Counted from the stretch's first letter, positions 1 to 9,974 are shown. The stretch is 33,151 nt of DNA from Deltaproteobacteria bacterium (GCA_021819735.1 JAKAFO010000013.1:1-33151); one strand, 5' to 3'. Notes: a model not told the origin generated them from the letters alone. A program made the numbers and translations.

Positions 1-1
1 C

Positions 2-925
2 TCTTCCACCCCGGTGGAAGAGAAAACCTACCCGCCCGGCTCGACCTATGTGTTCCTGCCCTTTATCAACGATTGGAACACCTTCGACACCAAGCTGCAG
101 AACCTGGAGATGGTCTTCGAGCGGGGCAAAGGGGACCGCGCCGTCCAGGACGACCTGCTGTTTAAAACCATCGACGGCAACGACATCAGCCTGGATGTGA
201 TCATCGCCTACCGCATCGACGGCGAACGGGCGCCCTTTGTCGTCCAGCAGGTGGCCGAAAACGACCGCAACCTGCGCGACAAGATCGTGCGCACCATCGC
301 CCGCAGCAAGCCGCGCGACATCTTCGGCGAACTGACCACCGAAGAGTTCTACGTGGCCGAAAAGCGCGAGCTGCAATCCCAGCGCGCCAAGGAGATTCTC
401 CAGGAGATGCTCGGCCCCATGGGCATCGTGGTGGAAAAAGTACTCACCAAGGATTACCGCTTCAATCCCGAGTATCAAAAAGCCATCGAAGACAAGAAGG
501 TGGCCGACCAGCAGGTGCAGAAAAACCGCTCGGCCCAGCACGCGGCCCTGGAAGAGTACAAGCGCAAGCTGGAAGAGGCCAAGGGCGAGGTCAACAAATT
601 GGTGGCCGACGCCGATGGCGCCTATCGCAAGGCCAAGATCGAGGCCGATGTCTACTACGAGCAGCAGCAATTGCTGGCCGAGGCCATCAAGGCCGAAGGC
701 ATCGCCGAGGCCAAAGGCATCCAGGAGATGAACCGCGCCCTGGCCGGCGCCGGCGGCGAAGCCATGGTCAAACTGCGCATCGCCGAAGCCCTGCAAGGCA
801 AGCGCATCCTGCTGCTGCCGGTCTCCGAAGGCGGCATGAACCTGAAGACCACCGACATCAATCGGTTGATCGAGACCATGGGCGTCAAGCGCTTGTCGGA
901 AAGCCCCGCCCAGACCAAACCCTGA
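2..925 (+). CDS. SPFH/Band 7/prohibitin-like protein, C-terminal part (5' truncated by window edge)
   Basis: Reading frame is open to the window start; SPFH-like core (DGNDISLDVIIAYRID...) followed by a long charged coiled coil (KKVADQQVQKNRSAQHAALEEYKRKLEEAKGE). Confidence 0.8.
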   Translation, partial: SSTPVEEKTYPPGSTYVFLPFINDWNTFDTKLQNLEMVFERGKGDRAVQDDLLFKTIDGNDISLDVIIAYRIDGERAPFVVQQVAENDRNLRDKIVRTIARSKPRDIFGELTTEEFYVAEKRELQSQRAKEILQEMLGPMGIVVEKVLTKDYRFNPEYQKAIEDKKVADQQVQKNRSAQHAALEEYKRKLEEAKGEVNKLVADADGAYRKAKIEADVYYEQQQLLAEAIKAEGIAEAKGIQEMNRALAGAGGEAMVKLRIAEALQGKRILLLPVSEGGMNLKTTDINRLIETMGVKRLSESPAQTKP

Positions 926-1032
926 CGGGCCATCCGCGGCCTGCCGATCGTCTGGGCTGGGTTCGATCATAGAGGCGCCCCGGTCCGTGGCGGGCGACAC
1001 AGCCGAAACCGTTTTCGCTAATAAGGACAGCG

Positions 1033-2073
1033 ATGAACAAACCGGATTTGCAGAATACCACCGAATTCTGGGTCGCCGTGAGCGGGCAGACGTTGGCGCT
1101 GATCCTGCACGGCATCTTTCTGGCGCTTTTTTACATCCACGGCATCCAGCCGCTGTACTATTTCAATTACTTCAGCGTGACATTGTTCGCCGTGGTGCTC
1201 TGCGTCACCCTGCGGATGCGGCGCCTGGCCGCCGGGGCCATGGTCGCGATGACCCTGGAAATTCTGCTCCACCAGTTCCTCGGCGTCTATTTGCTCGGCT
1301 GGGGATATGGCTTTCAATATTTTTTGATTGCGGTCTGCGCCTTCCTGGGCCTGGTGGGGTCCCGTCGATTGGCTACCCAGATGATCCTGGCCGGGATATG
1401 CTTCGGGACCCTGGTGGCGGCCTATTGGGTGCATCTGCGCGTGCCGCCGTCCTACGGTATGCCCGAGGGGCTCCGGACTTTTCTCTATATCTTCAACCTG
1501 GCCAGTACTTTCGTGATCATTGCGACCGTGGCCATGATCTTCTCCCATTCGGAAAGACAATACAAAGAGCGCTTGGCCGAGGAATCGCACACCGACCCGT
1601 TGACGCGGTTGTCCAACCGCCGGTGGGCCATGGAGTGCCTCAAAAACGAGTGCGCCCGGGCCCGGCGCTACGGGCGCGAGTTCGTGGTGGCCATCGCAGA
1701 TCTGGACGACTTCAAGCAGATCAACGACCGGTTCGGTCACCAGGCCGGCGACGATGCGCTTGTCGCCATCGCCAATACGTTGCGGCGGGAACTGAGAACC
1801 CAGGATGTCATCGTCCGGTGGGGCGGGGAAGAGTTCCTTTTTATCCTGCCGGAGACCAGCCTGGAGAACGGTTCGATGGTGCTCGATCGCATGCGTAAGA
1901 TCGTCGCCGCGCTGGATATCGAGAGCGGCCGCCATCGCCTGCGCGTTTCCATGACCTTCGGGGTCGCGGGCGCGGGAGCCGCGGATGAAATCGACGCCCT
2001 CGTCAAGGCTGCCGACGAGGCCCTCTATGAAGGAAAACGGCAGGGGAAAAATCGGGTGGTCTCGGCCCGGTGA
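1033..2073 (+). CDS. Membrane diguanylate cyclase: N-terminal multi-TM region plus GGDEF domain
   Basis: 346 aa; hydrophobic N-terminus; DPLTRLSNRR; GGEEF active-site motif; RTQD (RxxD I-site) exactly 5 residues before GGEEF. Confidence 0.92.
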   Translation: MNKPDLQNTTEFWVAVSGQTLALILHGIFLALFYIHGIQPLYYFNYFSVTLFAVVLCVTLRMRRLAAGAMVAMTLEILLHQFLGVYLLGWGYGFQYFLIAVCAFLGLVGSRRLATQMILAGICFGTLVAAYWVHLRVPPSYGMPEGLRTFLYIFNLASTFVIIATVAMIFSHSERQYKERLAEESHTDPLTRLSNRRWAMECLKNECARARRYGREFVVAIADLDDFKQINDRFGHQAGDDALVAIANTLRRELRTQDVIVRWGGEEFLFILPETSLENGSMVLDRMRKIVAALDIESGRHRLRVSMTFGVAGAGAADEIDALVKAADEALYEGKRQGKNRVVSAR

Positions 2074-2097
2074 GGGAAGGAAGCGCAGGTGGCGCTC

Positions 2098-2133
2098 AAA
2101 AAAATTGCCGCGGAAGGCATTCCCCTCCGCGGC
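2098..2133 (-). terminator. Intrinsic terminator of the minus-strand dapA-like gene
   Basis: Perfect 8-bp stem gccgcgga (2107-2114)/tccgcggc (2126-2133); the A-run at 2098-2104 is a U-run on the minus strand. Confidence 0.8.
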
Positions 2134-2149
2134 TTTGAAATGGTCTGAA

Positions 2150-3190
2150 TCAATAACCGCCGTAGCAGAGTCCTTCCTGGTACTTGGGGTTGTCCAGGCG
2201 CTCGGCGATATCCACGCCGAAGAAGTCGCCGATGGGCTGGAGGATTTCCGGGTTTTGGGTCCACACCTTGCGGGCCGTGGCCAGCACGACCTCCAGTCCG
2301 GCGCGGGTCATCTTGCCCATGGGCGGCCGCAGCGGACCGGCGGGCATGCCCAGCAGGCGCATCAGGGTCTTGACCGCCAGGGGGTTGCGCGCCCGGCAGA
2401 CGACGTCGCCGTGGGCGGTGCGCTCCTTGGTCTTGACGGTCACCAGGTCGAAGAGCGGCGCCACGGCCTTTAAAATCTTTTCCGCGCCCGGCCGGTCGCC
2501 GGCCGCCAGCTTTTCCACCATGCGGGTCAGGGCATGCGGGGCGATGTTGCTGGCCACCGAGATCACGCCGGCCGCGGCGATGGCCGGGTCGCTCATCATG
2601 TCGACGGTCATGCCGTCGTCGCCCGAGAGAATCGTGTACTTGGGGCCGCAGCAGGCGCGGGTGCGGCGCATGTTATTCAGATCGGCGGTGGCCTCCTTGA
2701 CCGTGCTCACGTTGGGATGGGCTTGGTAGAGCAGGGCCAGGTCCTCGGGCAGCAGTTGGGCGCCGGTGCGGCCGGGGATCACGTAGGGGATGATCGTCAG
2801 GCTCGGAAAGCGCGCGGCGATGGGCGCCACGTATTCGCGCCGGATCTCCAGGGAGCTGGGGCCGTTGTAGTACGGGTCCACCAATAGCACGGCGTCGACC
2901 TTCTGCTGGGCGGCGTGCTCGGTGGCGTTCAAGGCCTCTTGGGTATTGTTGCTGCCGGTGCCGGCAACGCACAGACAGCGGCCCTTGCTTGCCCGGGCCA
3001 CGATGTCGATGACGGTGTTGTGCTCGTTCCAGGCCAGGGTCGGGCTTTCACCGGTGGTGCCCACGGCCAGGATGCCGGTGATGCCACCGGCGATCTGAAA
3101 GGCGGCCAGCTTTTCCAATCCTTCCGTGTCCAATTGGGTGCCATCGTTGGTGAACGGCGTCACCAGGGCGGTATAACAACCGGGTCTCAT
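2150..3190 (-). CDS. dapA: 4-hydroxy-tetrahydrodipicolinate synthase / DapA-family aldolase
   Basis: ALVTPF, GTTGESPTL, PYVIPGRT, VKEAT (Schiff-base Lys), GDDG motifs; 346 aa with a C-terminal extension relative to the roughly 290-aa canonical enzyme. Confidence 0.82.
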   Translation of the reverse strand: MRPGCYTALVTPFTNDGTQLDTEGLEKLAAFQIAGGITGILAVGTTGESPTLAWNEHNTVIDIVARASKGRCLCVAGTGSNNTQEALNATEHAAQQKVDAVLLVDPYYNGPSSLEIRREYVAPIAARFPSLTIIPYVIPGRTGAQLLPEDLALLYQAHPNVSTVKEATADLNNMRRTRACCGPKYTILSGDDGMTVDMMSDPAIAAAGVISVASNIAPHALTRMVEKLAAGDRPGAEKILKAVAPLFDLVTVKTKERTAHGDVVCRARNPLAVKTLMRLLGMPAGPLRPPMGKMTRAGLEVVLATARKVWTQNPEILQPIGDFFGVDIAERLDNPKYQEGLCYGGY

Positions 3191-3450
3191 GTTTCCCCCT
3201 TTTTTATATGTGCAGTGTGATTATGTGTTTGCGACAGTTCGGGTCATGACCGGCGTTTAGCGCCCAGGCCCGGACGCCGTGGGCAGCCATGGCCGCCGGA
3301 CGCCGAAACCTGAACGCCTCCCGTCTGAGCGTGAAAGCCCGGCAACCGGAGGGTCGCCTGGGATGATGATTGCGGTAGCAGTATCATGGCTCATAAGTAG
3401 AGAAGCCGTATGTTCGTGTCAAGCGGATAATTGGCGGCCCCGGAAATGGC

Positions 3451-3480
3451 TTGACAAGCGACCGGGGGGCGGCATAACCA
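3451..3480 (+). promoter_or_regulatory. Possible sigma70-type promoter upstream of the TPR gene
   Basis: Consensus -35 ttgaca at 3451-3456; the -10 near 'cataac' is weak. Confidence 0.35.
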
Positions 3481-3531
3481 TGACCCCTGTTTTCAAGGTT
3501 TCAACATCATATTCTTATGGGAACCCATCGT

Positions 3532-4146
3532 ATGAGCAAGGCAAACAACATCGACGAATACATCGCGCAGCAGCAGCGGGCCCTGGCGGGCAACCCCGAG
3601 TGCGGCACCACCCACTATAACCTGGGTGTGGCGCTCTTGGGCAAGCGCCAGGACGCCGAGGCCGAGCGCGCCTTTCTGTCGGCCATCGATTGCAGCCCCA
3701 GCCTGGCCGAAGCCTATGTGCAGTTGGGCGGCCTGTGTCTCAAGCGCGGCGATCTGGACGGCTGCCTGGAATGGAACAAACGGGCGGTCAAAGCCCGGCC
3801 CGGCTTTTCCGAAGGCTATGGCAACATCGGCTTCGTGCACATGCAGCGGGGCGAGGCGGACGAAGCCATCGAAGCCCTGAAAAAGTCAACGGTCTTCAAC
3901 TTCCGTTTCGTGCAAGGCTTTGCCACCCTGGCCACCGCCTACCTGATGAAGGGCGAGGTGGACAACGCCATCGAGGCTTGTCTCAATGCCCTCAAGGCCG
4001 AACCCAATTTTGCGGTGGCGCACAACAATCTGGCCATCGCCTACCTGGAAAAGGGCGATCGCGAGCAGGCCAAGGCCCATATCCAGCGGGCCCTGGAACT
4101 GGGCTACGAAGTGGCTCCCGCCATCCTCAAGGCCCTGGAAGATTAG
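3532..4146 (+). CDS. TPR-repeat protein
   Basis: Repeated TPR signature (NLGVALLGKRQDAEAERAFLSAID; NIGFVHMQRGEADEAIEALKKS; NNLAIAYLEKGDREQAKAHIQRALEL). Start taken as internal ATG 3532 of the supplied ORF. Confidence 0.9.
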   Translation: MSKANNIDEYIAQQQRALAGNPECGTTHYNLGVALLGKRQDAEAERAFLSAIDCSPSLAEAYVQLGGLCLKRGDLDGCLEWNKRAVKARPGFSEGYGNIGFVHMQRGEADEAIEALKKSTVFNFRFVQGFATLATAYLMKGEVDNAIEACLNALKAEPNFAVAHNNLAIAYLEKGDREQAKAHIQRALELGYEVAPAILKALED

Positions 4147-4149
4147 CCG

Positions 4150-5325
4150 TTGTCGCAGGCGACCCCATCGCTGCCGATCACGTGTTGGGTGGGTGAGCCC
4201 CCTGCCATGCTAACGGAGGCTGACGCCCAATGGCACCGGCCGCTGCCGGCGGATCGTCACGCCGGCCCTGCAACGCTCTCCGCGGTCAGCTACGGCGACT
4301 ACTTTACGGCGGTAAGCGACTACCTCAATGGTGACGGCCGGGATGCCTTGGCGCTGGCGGCCCAGGATCAATTGGGTCGCGCGTTTCACCTCTCGGCGTT
4401 GGACCGCATTCAGATCCACCTGGTCAAACACGGCGCCTTTTATCATCCGGCCCGGGTGACGGTGACCATCGGGACACGGCGTTTGGACGTGGTGCTCAAC
4501 GTGGCCGTGAGCCCGGCCGGGCGCGAGCGCCTGGCGGCCGAGGCCGCCCATCTGGCGCATCTGGCGGCCGACTTTTCCCCGCGCTTCATCCCCCGGGTCT
4601 ATGGCTGGGGGGCCGGGCGCATCGGTGACCGGGAACCGCTGCCCATGTTTCTCGGCGAGTGGTTGAACGGCTATCACGAGCTGCACCCCACCGTGGGCTC
4701 GGATCACCAGCGGCCCTGGGCCGTCTGGGACCCGGAGCATGGCCGCTGGCATCTGAGCGAAACCCAGGTGGCCGAATTTTTCCGCCAGGCGGTCTTCATC
4801 CTGACCCACTATTTCGATCCCCACACCATAGCGGCCATCCAGGCTTGGCACCACGCGGCCGGCGATTTCGTGGTCCGCGCCCAGGGCGCCGATTTGGAGC
4901 TACGTTTGATTACCGTGCGGCGTTACGGCCCGCTCTTGCTCCTGGTGCAGGACGACGAGCTCACAATCGAGCGCCTGTTGGAGGTTCTGGCGGTTTTTTT
5001 CCTGCGCACCTCGCTCTGGATGCGCTTGGATCGGCTGGATGGCGTGGGCGATCTGACCTGGGCCGGAGAGGCGGCTCTGCCGCCGATGTGGGAAGGCTTT
5101 GTCCAGGGTCTGGAGAGCATGGCCCGGCGCAACGATTTCCCGGGTAATTTCGTTCCAAGCGTCATCGCTTACCTGGCCGGCCATGGCCGGGACGAGTGGC
5201 TGGCCTTGGGCGAAACGATCCTGGCGCGATTTTCGGCCGAACTTCCCGAGGCCAACCTTCTGCGCCGCCACCTGGCGCGCCACACGGATGGCCTGGCACG
5301 GATCGTCAAGGCCTGGAAATCTTGA
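4150..5325 (+). CDS. Conserved-looking protein of unknown function, possibly protein-kinase-like fold, between the TPR gene and dsrA
   Basis: 391 aa; starts 4 nt after the TPR stop (TTG 4150, or ATG 4207). Motifs HLVKHGAFYHPARV, VLNVAV, EAAHLAHL, PMFLGEWLNGYHE and HHAAGDFVV are suggestive of a kinase-like fold. Confidence 0.7.
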   Translation: MSQATPSLPITCWVGEPPAMLTEADAQWHRPLPADRHAGPATLSAVSYGDYFTAVSDYLNGDGRDALALAAQDQLGRAFHLSALDRIQIHLVKHGAFYHPARVTVTIGTRRLDVVLNVAVSPAGRERLAAEAAHLAHLAADFSPRFIPRVYGWGAGRIGDREPLPMFLGEWLNGYHELHPTVGSDHQRPWAVWDPEHGRWHLSETQVAEFFRQAVFILTHYFDPHTIAAIQAWHHAAGDFVVRAQGADLELRLITVRRYGPLLLLVQDDELTIERLLEVLAVFFLRTSLWMRLDRLDGVGDLTWAGEAALPPMWEGFVQGLESMARRNDFPGNFVPSVIAYLAGHGRDEWLALGETILARFSAELPEANLLRRHLARHTDGLARIVKAWKS

Positions 5326-5425
5326 GTCGGCAAGCAATATATTAATGATGCCCCGACAGACTCCGCGCATCGCCGCGGGAGGCCGAAACGAGCCCCTCGG
5401 GCACCTGAAAAATAGGGCTTTTTTA

Positions 5426-5454
5426 TTGACAAGGCAGGTGAATCTCTTTATATG
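5426..5454 (+). promoter_or_regulatory. Sigma70-type promoter of the dsr operon
   Basis: TTGACA (5426-5431), exactly 17 nt, TATATG (5449-5454); lies in the dsrA upstream region in the right orientation. Confidence 0.75.
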
Positions 5455-5637
5455 ACCTTCCTTTGGAAAACGATATGTTCCGCTATCCCTAAATTTCCAC
5501 AGATTTATATAAAAACTGAATAAATAGATTGAAAAAACAATCAACGAATAGCGAGAGGAGGTGAAAAGTTTTTAATTTCAACCTGTTTTGTTGTGGAGTG
5601 GTACAACTCGTTTCAATAACCTAATTGGAGGTAAAAG

Positions 5638-6954
5638 ATGGCAAAACACCAAACCCCGTTGTTGGACCAGCTTGAATCCGGACCGTGGCCGAGCTTTGTG
5701 TCCGACTTGAAGCAGCAAGCCGAGAAAAGGGCTAAAAATGCGGAAGGTATCGAATTTCAGATTCCCGTGGATGTCGTAGACGACCTCATGGGTATTCTCG
5801 AGCTTTCCTTCAAACAGGGCCGGACCCACTGGAAACATGGCGGCATCGTCGGTGTTTTTGGATACGGCGGCGGCGTTATCGGCCGTTACTGCGACCAACC
5901 CCAGATGTTCCCGGGCGTAGCCCATTTCCACACCATGCGCGTCGCCCAGCCGGGCGGCAAATTCTACACCACCGAGTTCCTGCGCAACCTTTGCCAGATT
6001 TGGGATATGCGCGGCAGCGGCATCACCAACATGCATGGCTCCACCGGCGACATCGTCTTCCTGGGTACCACCACCCCCCAATTGGAAGAGATCTTTTTTG
6101 AACTGACCCACAAGCACAATCAGGATCTGGGCGGCTCGGGCTCGAACCTGCGTACCCCGGCCGACTGCATCGGCCAGGCACGCTGCGAATTCGCCTGCTA
6201 CGACACCCAGGATCTGTGCTACGACCTGACCCAGGAATACCAGGACGAACTGCATCGTCCGGCCTTCCCCTACAAATTTAAGTTCAAGTTCGACGGCTGC
6301 CCCAACTGTTGCGTGGCCTCCATCGCCCGTTCGGACATGTCCTTCGTCGGTACCTGGAAAGACGATATCAAAATCGACCAGAAGGCCGTGCAGGCCTACA
6401 TCGGCGGCGAGCTGGCCCCCAACGCCGGCGCCCACTCCGGAAAGAACTGGGGCAAGTTCGACATCCAGAAGGAAGTCATCGGCCTGTGTCCCACCGAGTG
6501 TATGGTGATGGACGGCAAGACCCTCAAGATCAACAACCGCGAGTGCACGCGCTGCATGCACTGCATCAACGTCATGCCGCGCGCCCTGCGCATCGGCAAC
6601 GAACGCGGTCTGTCGATCCTGGCCGGCGCCAAAGCCCCGATCCTCGACGGCGCCCAGATGGGCACCCTGATCGTGCCCTTCATCGAAGCCGAAGCCCCCT
6701 ACACCAAGATCAAGGAAACAGTCATCGAGCCGATCTGGGATTGGTGGATGGAAGAAGGCAAGAACCGTGAACGTTTGGGCGAATTGATGAAACGCCAGGG
6801 TCTGCAGAAAGTCATCGAAGTGCTCGGTGTGGATCCCGATCCGCGCATGGTGCAAGAGCCCCGCTCCAACCCGTACATCTTCTGGAAAGAAGAAGAGGTC
6901 GAAGGCGGTTTCGAGCGCGACATCAACGAGTTCAGAAAACATCACCAGAGATAG
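5638..6954 (+). CDS. dsrA: Dissimilatory sulfite reductase alpha subunit
   Basis: 438 aa; siroheme/[4Fe4S] cysteine motifs ([35 protein letters not shown]), ferredoxin-type insert (CPTECM...[15 protein letters not shown]); RBS ggagg; followed by dsrB. Confidence 0.99.
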   Translation: MAKHQTPLLDQLESGPWPSFVSDLKQQAEKRAKNAEGIEFQIPVDVVDDLMGILELSFKQGRTHWKHGGIVGVFGYGGGVIGRYCDQPQMFPGVAHFHTMRVAQPGGKFYTTEFLRNLCQIWDMRGSGITNMHGSTGDIVFLGTTTPQLEEIFFELTHKHNQDLGGSGSNLRTPADCIGQARCEFACYDTQDLCYDLTQEYQDELHRPAFPYKFKFKFDGCPNCCVASIARSDMSFVGTWKDDIKIDQKAVQAYIGGELAPNAGAHSGKNWGKFDIQKEVIGLCPTECMVMDGKTLKINNRECTRCMHCINVMPRALRIGNERGLSILAGAKAPILDGAQMGTLIVPFIEAEAPYTKIKETVIEPIWDWWMEEGKNRERLGELMKRQGLQKVIEVLGVDPDPRMVQEPRSNPYIFWKEEEVEGGFERDINEFRKHHQR

Positions 6955-6965
6955 GAGGCGACACC

Positions 6966-8111
6966 ATGGCTTTTATTTCTTCCGGATACAATCCAGAAAA
7001 ACCGATGGAGAACCGCATCACCGACATCGGGCCGCGTAAATACGATGAGTTCTACCCGCCGGTCATCGCCGCCAACAAAGGCAAATGGCTGTATCATGAA
7101 ATCCTGCAGCCGGGAGTGTTGGTGCATGTGGCCGAATCGGGCGACGAAGTGTACACCGTGCGCTGCGGCGGTGCCCGTCTGATGACCACCACCCACATCC
7201 TCGAGATCTGCGAGATCGCCGACAAGCACTGCGGCGGACATGTGCGTTGGACCACCCGCAACAACATCGAGTTCATGGTGGACAACAAATCCAAGGTCAA
7301 ACCCTTGCTGGATGACCTGGCCGGCCGCAAGTTCAAGGGCGGTTCGTTCAAGTTCCCGGTGGGCGGCACCGGCGCCGGCGTCTCGAATATCGTCCACACC
7401 CAGGGCTGGATTCATTGCCACACCCCGGCCACCGATGCTTCCGGACCGGTCAAGGCGGTTATGGATGAGGTCTTCGCCGATTTCCAGAACCATCGCATGC
7501 CGGCCCCCGTGCGCGTCTCCCTGGCCTGCTGCTTGAACATGTGCGGCGCCGTGCACTGCTCGGATATCGCCATCCTGGGCTATCACCGCAAACCGCCGAT
7601 GTTGGATCATGAGTACCTGGACAAGATGTGCGAAATCCCGTTGGCCATCGCGGCCTGCCCCACCGCCGCCATCAAACCGGCCAAAGTGGAAATCAACGGC
7701 CAGAAACTCAACTCGGTGGCCGTGAACAACGAGCGCTGCATGTACTGCGGCAACTGCTACACCATGTGCCCCTCCATGCCTTTGGCCGATACCGAAGGCG
7801 ACGGCATCGTCATCATGGCCGGCGGCAAGGTCTCCAACCGCATCAGCGCGCCCAAGTTCTCCAAGGTCGTCGTGGCCTACATTCCCAACGAAGCACCGCG
7901 CTGGCCCAAAACCTCCCAGGTTATCAAACACATGATCGAAGTCTATGCCAATGACGCCCGCAAGTATGAGCGTCTGGGTGACTGGGCGGAGAGAATCGGC
8001 TGGGAACGTTTCTTCGAGAAGTGCGAACTTGACTTTACGCATCATCTGATCGATGATTTCCGCGATCCGGCGTACTACACTTGGCGCCAGACCACGCAGT
8101 TCAAGTTCTAA
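6966..8111 (+). CDS. dsrB: Dissimilatory sulfite reductase beta subunit
   Basis: 381 aa; [45 protein letters not shown] aggagg; 11 nt after dsrA. Confidence 0.99.
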   Translation: MAFISSGYNPEKPMENRITDIGPRKYDEFYPPVIAANKGKWLYHEILQPGVLVHVAESGDEVYTVRCGGARLMTTTHILEICEIADKHCGGHVRWTTRNNIEFMVDNKSKVKPLLDDLAGRKFKGGSFKFPVGGTGAGVSNIVHTQGWIHCHTPATDASGPVKAVMDEVFADFQNHRMPAPVRVSLACCLNMCGAVHCSDIAILGYHRKPPMLDHEYLDKMCEIPLAIAACPTAAIKPAKVEINGQKLNSVAVNNERCMYCGNCYTMCPSMPLADTEGDGIVIMAGGKVSNRISAPKFSKVVVAYIPNEAPRWPKTSQVIKHMIEVYANDARKYERLGDWAERIGWERFFEKCELDFTHHLIDDFRDPAYYTWRQTTQFKF

Positions 8112-8140
8112 GATCGACAGGTTCCATCACTTTTAATAAT

Positions 8141-8167
8141 GCGGGGGGCGTGTTTCACGCCCCCCGC
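8141..8167 (+). other. Perfect GC-rich intercistronic hairpin between dsrB and dsrD
   Basis: gcggggggcgtg (8141-8152) ttt cacgccccccgc (8156-8167): 12 of 12 pairs; no U-run follows. Confidence 0.85.
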
Positions 8168-8193
8168 AACCCTTAGGATGAAAGGGGACGGCA

Positions 8194-8439
8194 ATGGAAT
8201 TGGAATACGAAGCGGCAAAAGCGAAGATCATTGAAGAACTTACCAAGAAGCTGAAGACCAAGTCCAAGTTCTACTTCAACGACCTGGCCAAGATCATCGA
8301 AGCCAAACCGCGCGATGCTAAGAAGATCGTCAATAAAATGGTCGAGGAAGGCGCTCTGGAGTATTGGTCCAGCGGCAGCACCTCCATGTACGGCATGCCG
8401 GGCACCGGCAAGCAAGCTCACAGCGAGGGCGAAGACTAA
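8194..8439 (+). CDS. dsrD: Dissimilatory sulfite reductase D (DsrD)
   Basis: 81-aa basic winged-helix-type protein (KSKFYFNDLAKIIEAKPRDAKKIVNKMVEEGALEYWSSGSTSMYG); directly after dsrAB. Confidence 0.96.
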   Translation: MELEYEAAKAKIIEELTKKLKTKSKFYFNDLAKIIEAKPRDAKKIVNKMVEEGALEYWSSGSTSMYGMPGTGKQAHSEGED

Positions 8440-8447
8440 ACCATTGC

Positions 8448-9974
8448 GTGAGCAATGGGCGTCTCGATGATCGTTCGGTTGAGTCTTTGAAACAAACGCC
8501 AACCCAGCCACAGCCCGCCCACTGTCCGGGCATCGTCATCGCCGCGTTGCGGGGCGGGTCGGGCAAAACGATCTTTTCGGTCGGCATTATCGCCGCACTG
8601 CGGAACCGAGGCGCTACTGTTGCGCCCTTTAAAAAAGGTCCAGACTATATCGATGCCGGCTGGCTGGCTTTGGCCGCCGGCCGGCCTTGTTATAATCTGG
8701 ACACCTTTCTGATCGACACCCCTGTCATTCAGCAATCCTACCTCAGGCACACCCAAAACACCGATGCGGCCGTGATCGAAGGCAACCGCGGCCTCTACGA
8801 TTGCATCAACGTCGAAGGCCGGACCTCCACCGCCGAATTGGCCAAATTGCTCGATCTGCCGGTGATTCTCTGCCTGGATGTCACCAAAACCACCCGCACC
8901 ATGGCCGCGATCGTGGCCGGCTGCGCCCAGTTCGATCCGGGCCTGCGCATTGCCGGCGTGGTGCTCAATCATGTGGCCGGCAGCCGTCACGAACGCATCG
9001 TGCGCGACAGCATCACCGGGCATTGCGGTATTCCCGTGCTGGGCGCGGTTCCCAAGTTGCGTCGCCAGATCTTCACCGAGCGGCATATGGGGCTGGTGCC
9101 GACCTATGAGCATCAATGGGCCCAGGAGGCGGTGGGCGCCATTGCCGACCTGGCCGAAAAATATGTGAATATGTCGGCGATCACCCAGTTGATTGGCTTC
9201 CGGTGTAAGGAACGAACCGCGGAATACGCCTTGCCCGCGCAAGAAGCGGCGGCCCGCGCCTACCCCGTGCCGACCTCCGCTGCCGATGTCGATCGGCCGC
9301 GCATCGGCGTTCTCCGCGATTCGGCCTTCCAGTTTTACTACCCCGAGAATCTGGATGCCCTGGTGCAGGCCGGCGCCGAACTGGTGGTGACCAGTCCCCT
9401 GTTCGAAGACAATCTGCCCGAGGTGGACGCGCTCTATATCGGCGGCGGTTTTCCCGAAACCCATGCGGCCCGCCTGGCCAAGAATGTCACCTATCGGGAG
9501 CAGCTCAGGCAGTTGGCCGATGGGGGACTTCCCATTTATGCCGAGTGTGGCGGGCTGATGTACCTGGGCCAGGAGCTGGTTTTGGAGGAAGGGACCTTCC
9601 CCATGGCCGGCGTACTGCCCATCTCGTTCGGTTTCTCCAAGCGTCCCCAAGGCCACGGTTATACCGTGGTGCAGGTGGACCAGGCCAATCCCTTCTACGC
9701 CATCGGCCAGACCATACGTGGCCACGAGTTTCACTACTCCAGCGTCATCAAAGGTGCGGAGGACTGCGGTCCGACCGCCTTCAAAATGGAGCGCGGCAGC
9801 GGATTGATGCCCGGCCGCGACGGTTTGTGCCGCAACAATGTGCTGGCCACCTATACGCACATCCACGCTTTGGGCACGCCCCAGTGGGCGCCGGCTCTGG
9901 TGGCCAGGGCTCGGGAGTATCGGAGGAGCAAGACTGAAGGTCGTGTTGACAATCCCAAGGCAACGCCTTATTAA
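8448..9974 (+). CDS. dsrN: CbiA/CobB-type glutamine-dependent amidase (DsrN-like, putative siroheme amidase)
   Basis: P-loop GGSGKTIFSVGIIAAL, KKGPDYIDAGWLA, class-I amidotransferase YIGGGFPETHA and AECGGLMYLG, FHYS near C-terminus. Start uncertain (GTG 8448 or TTG 8487); the supplied ORF start at 8364 overlaps dsrD and is unlikely. Confidence 0.9.
   Translation: MSNGRLDDRSVESLKQTPTQPQPAHCPGIVIAALRGGSGKTIFSVGIIAALRNRGATVAPFKKGPDYIDAGWLALAAGRPCYNLDTFLIDTPVIQQSYLRHTQNTDAAVIEGNRGLYDCINVEGRTSTAELAKLLDLPVILCLDVTKTTRTMAAIVAGCAQFDPGLRIAGVVLNHVAGSRHERIVRDSITGHCGIPVLGAVPKLRRQIFTERHMGLVPTYEHQWAQEAVGAIADLAEKYVNMSAITQLIGFRCKERTAEYALPAQEAAARAYPVPTSAADVDRPRIGVLRDSAFQFYYPENLDALVQAGAELVVTSPLFEDNLPEVDALYIGGGFPETHAARLAKNVTYREQLRQLADGGLPIYAECGGLMYLGQELVLEEGTFPMAGVLPISFGFSKRPQGHGYTVVQVDQANPFYAIGQTIRGHEFHYSSVIKGAEDCGPTAFKMERGSGLMPGRDGLCRNNVLATYTHIHALGTPQWAPALVARAREYRRSKTEGRVDNPKATPY

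Noticed and set aside
3240-3370. Possible cobalamin, Moco or glycine riboswitch
   Set aside because: G/C-rich motifs such as agcccggcaaccgg looked suggestive, but the conserved cores of those classes could not be matched.
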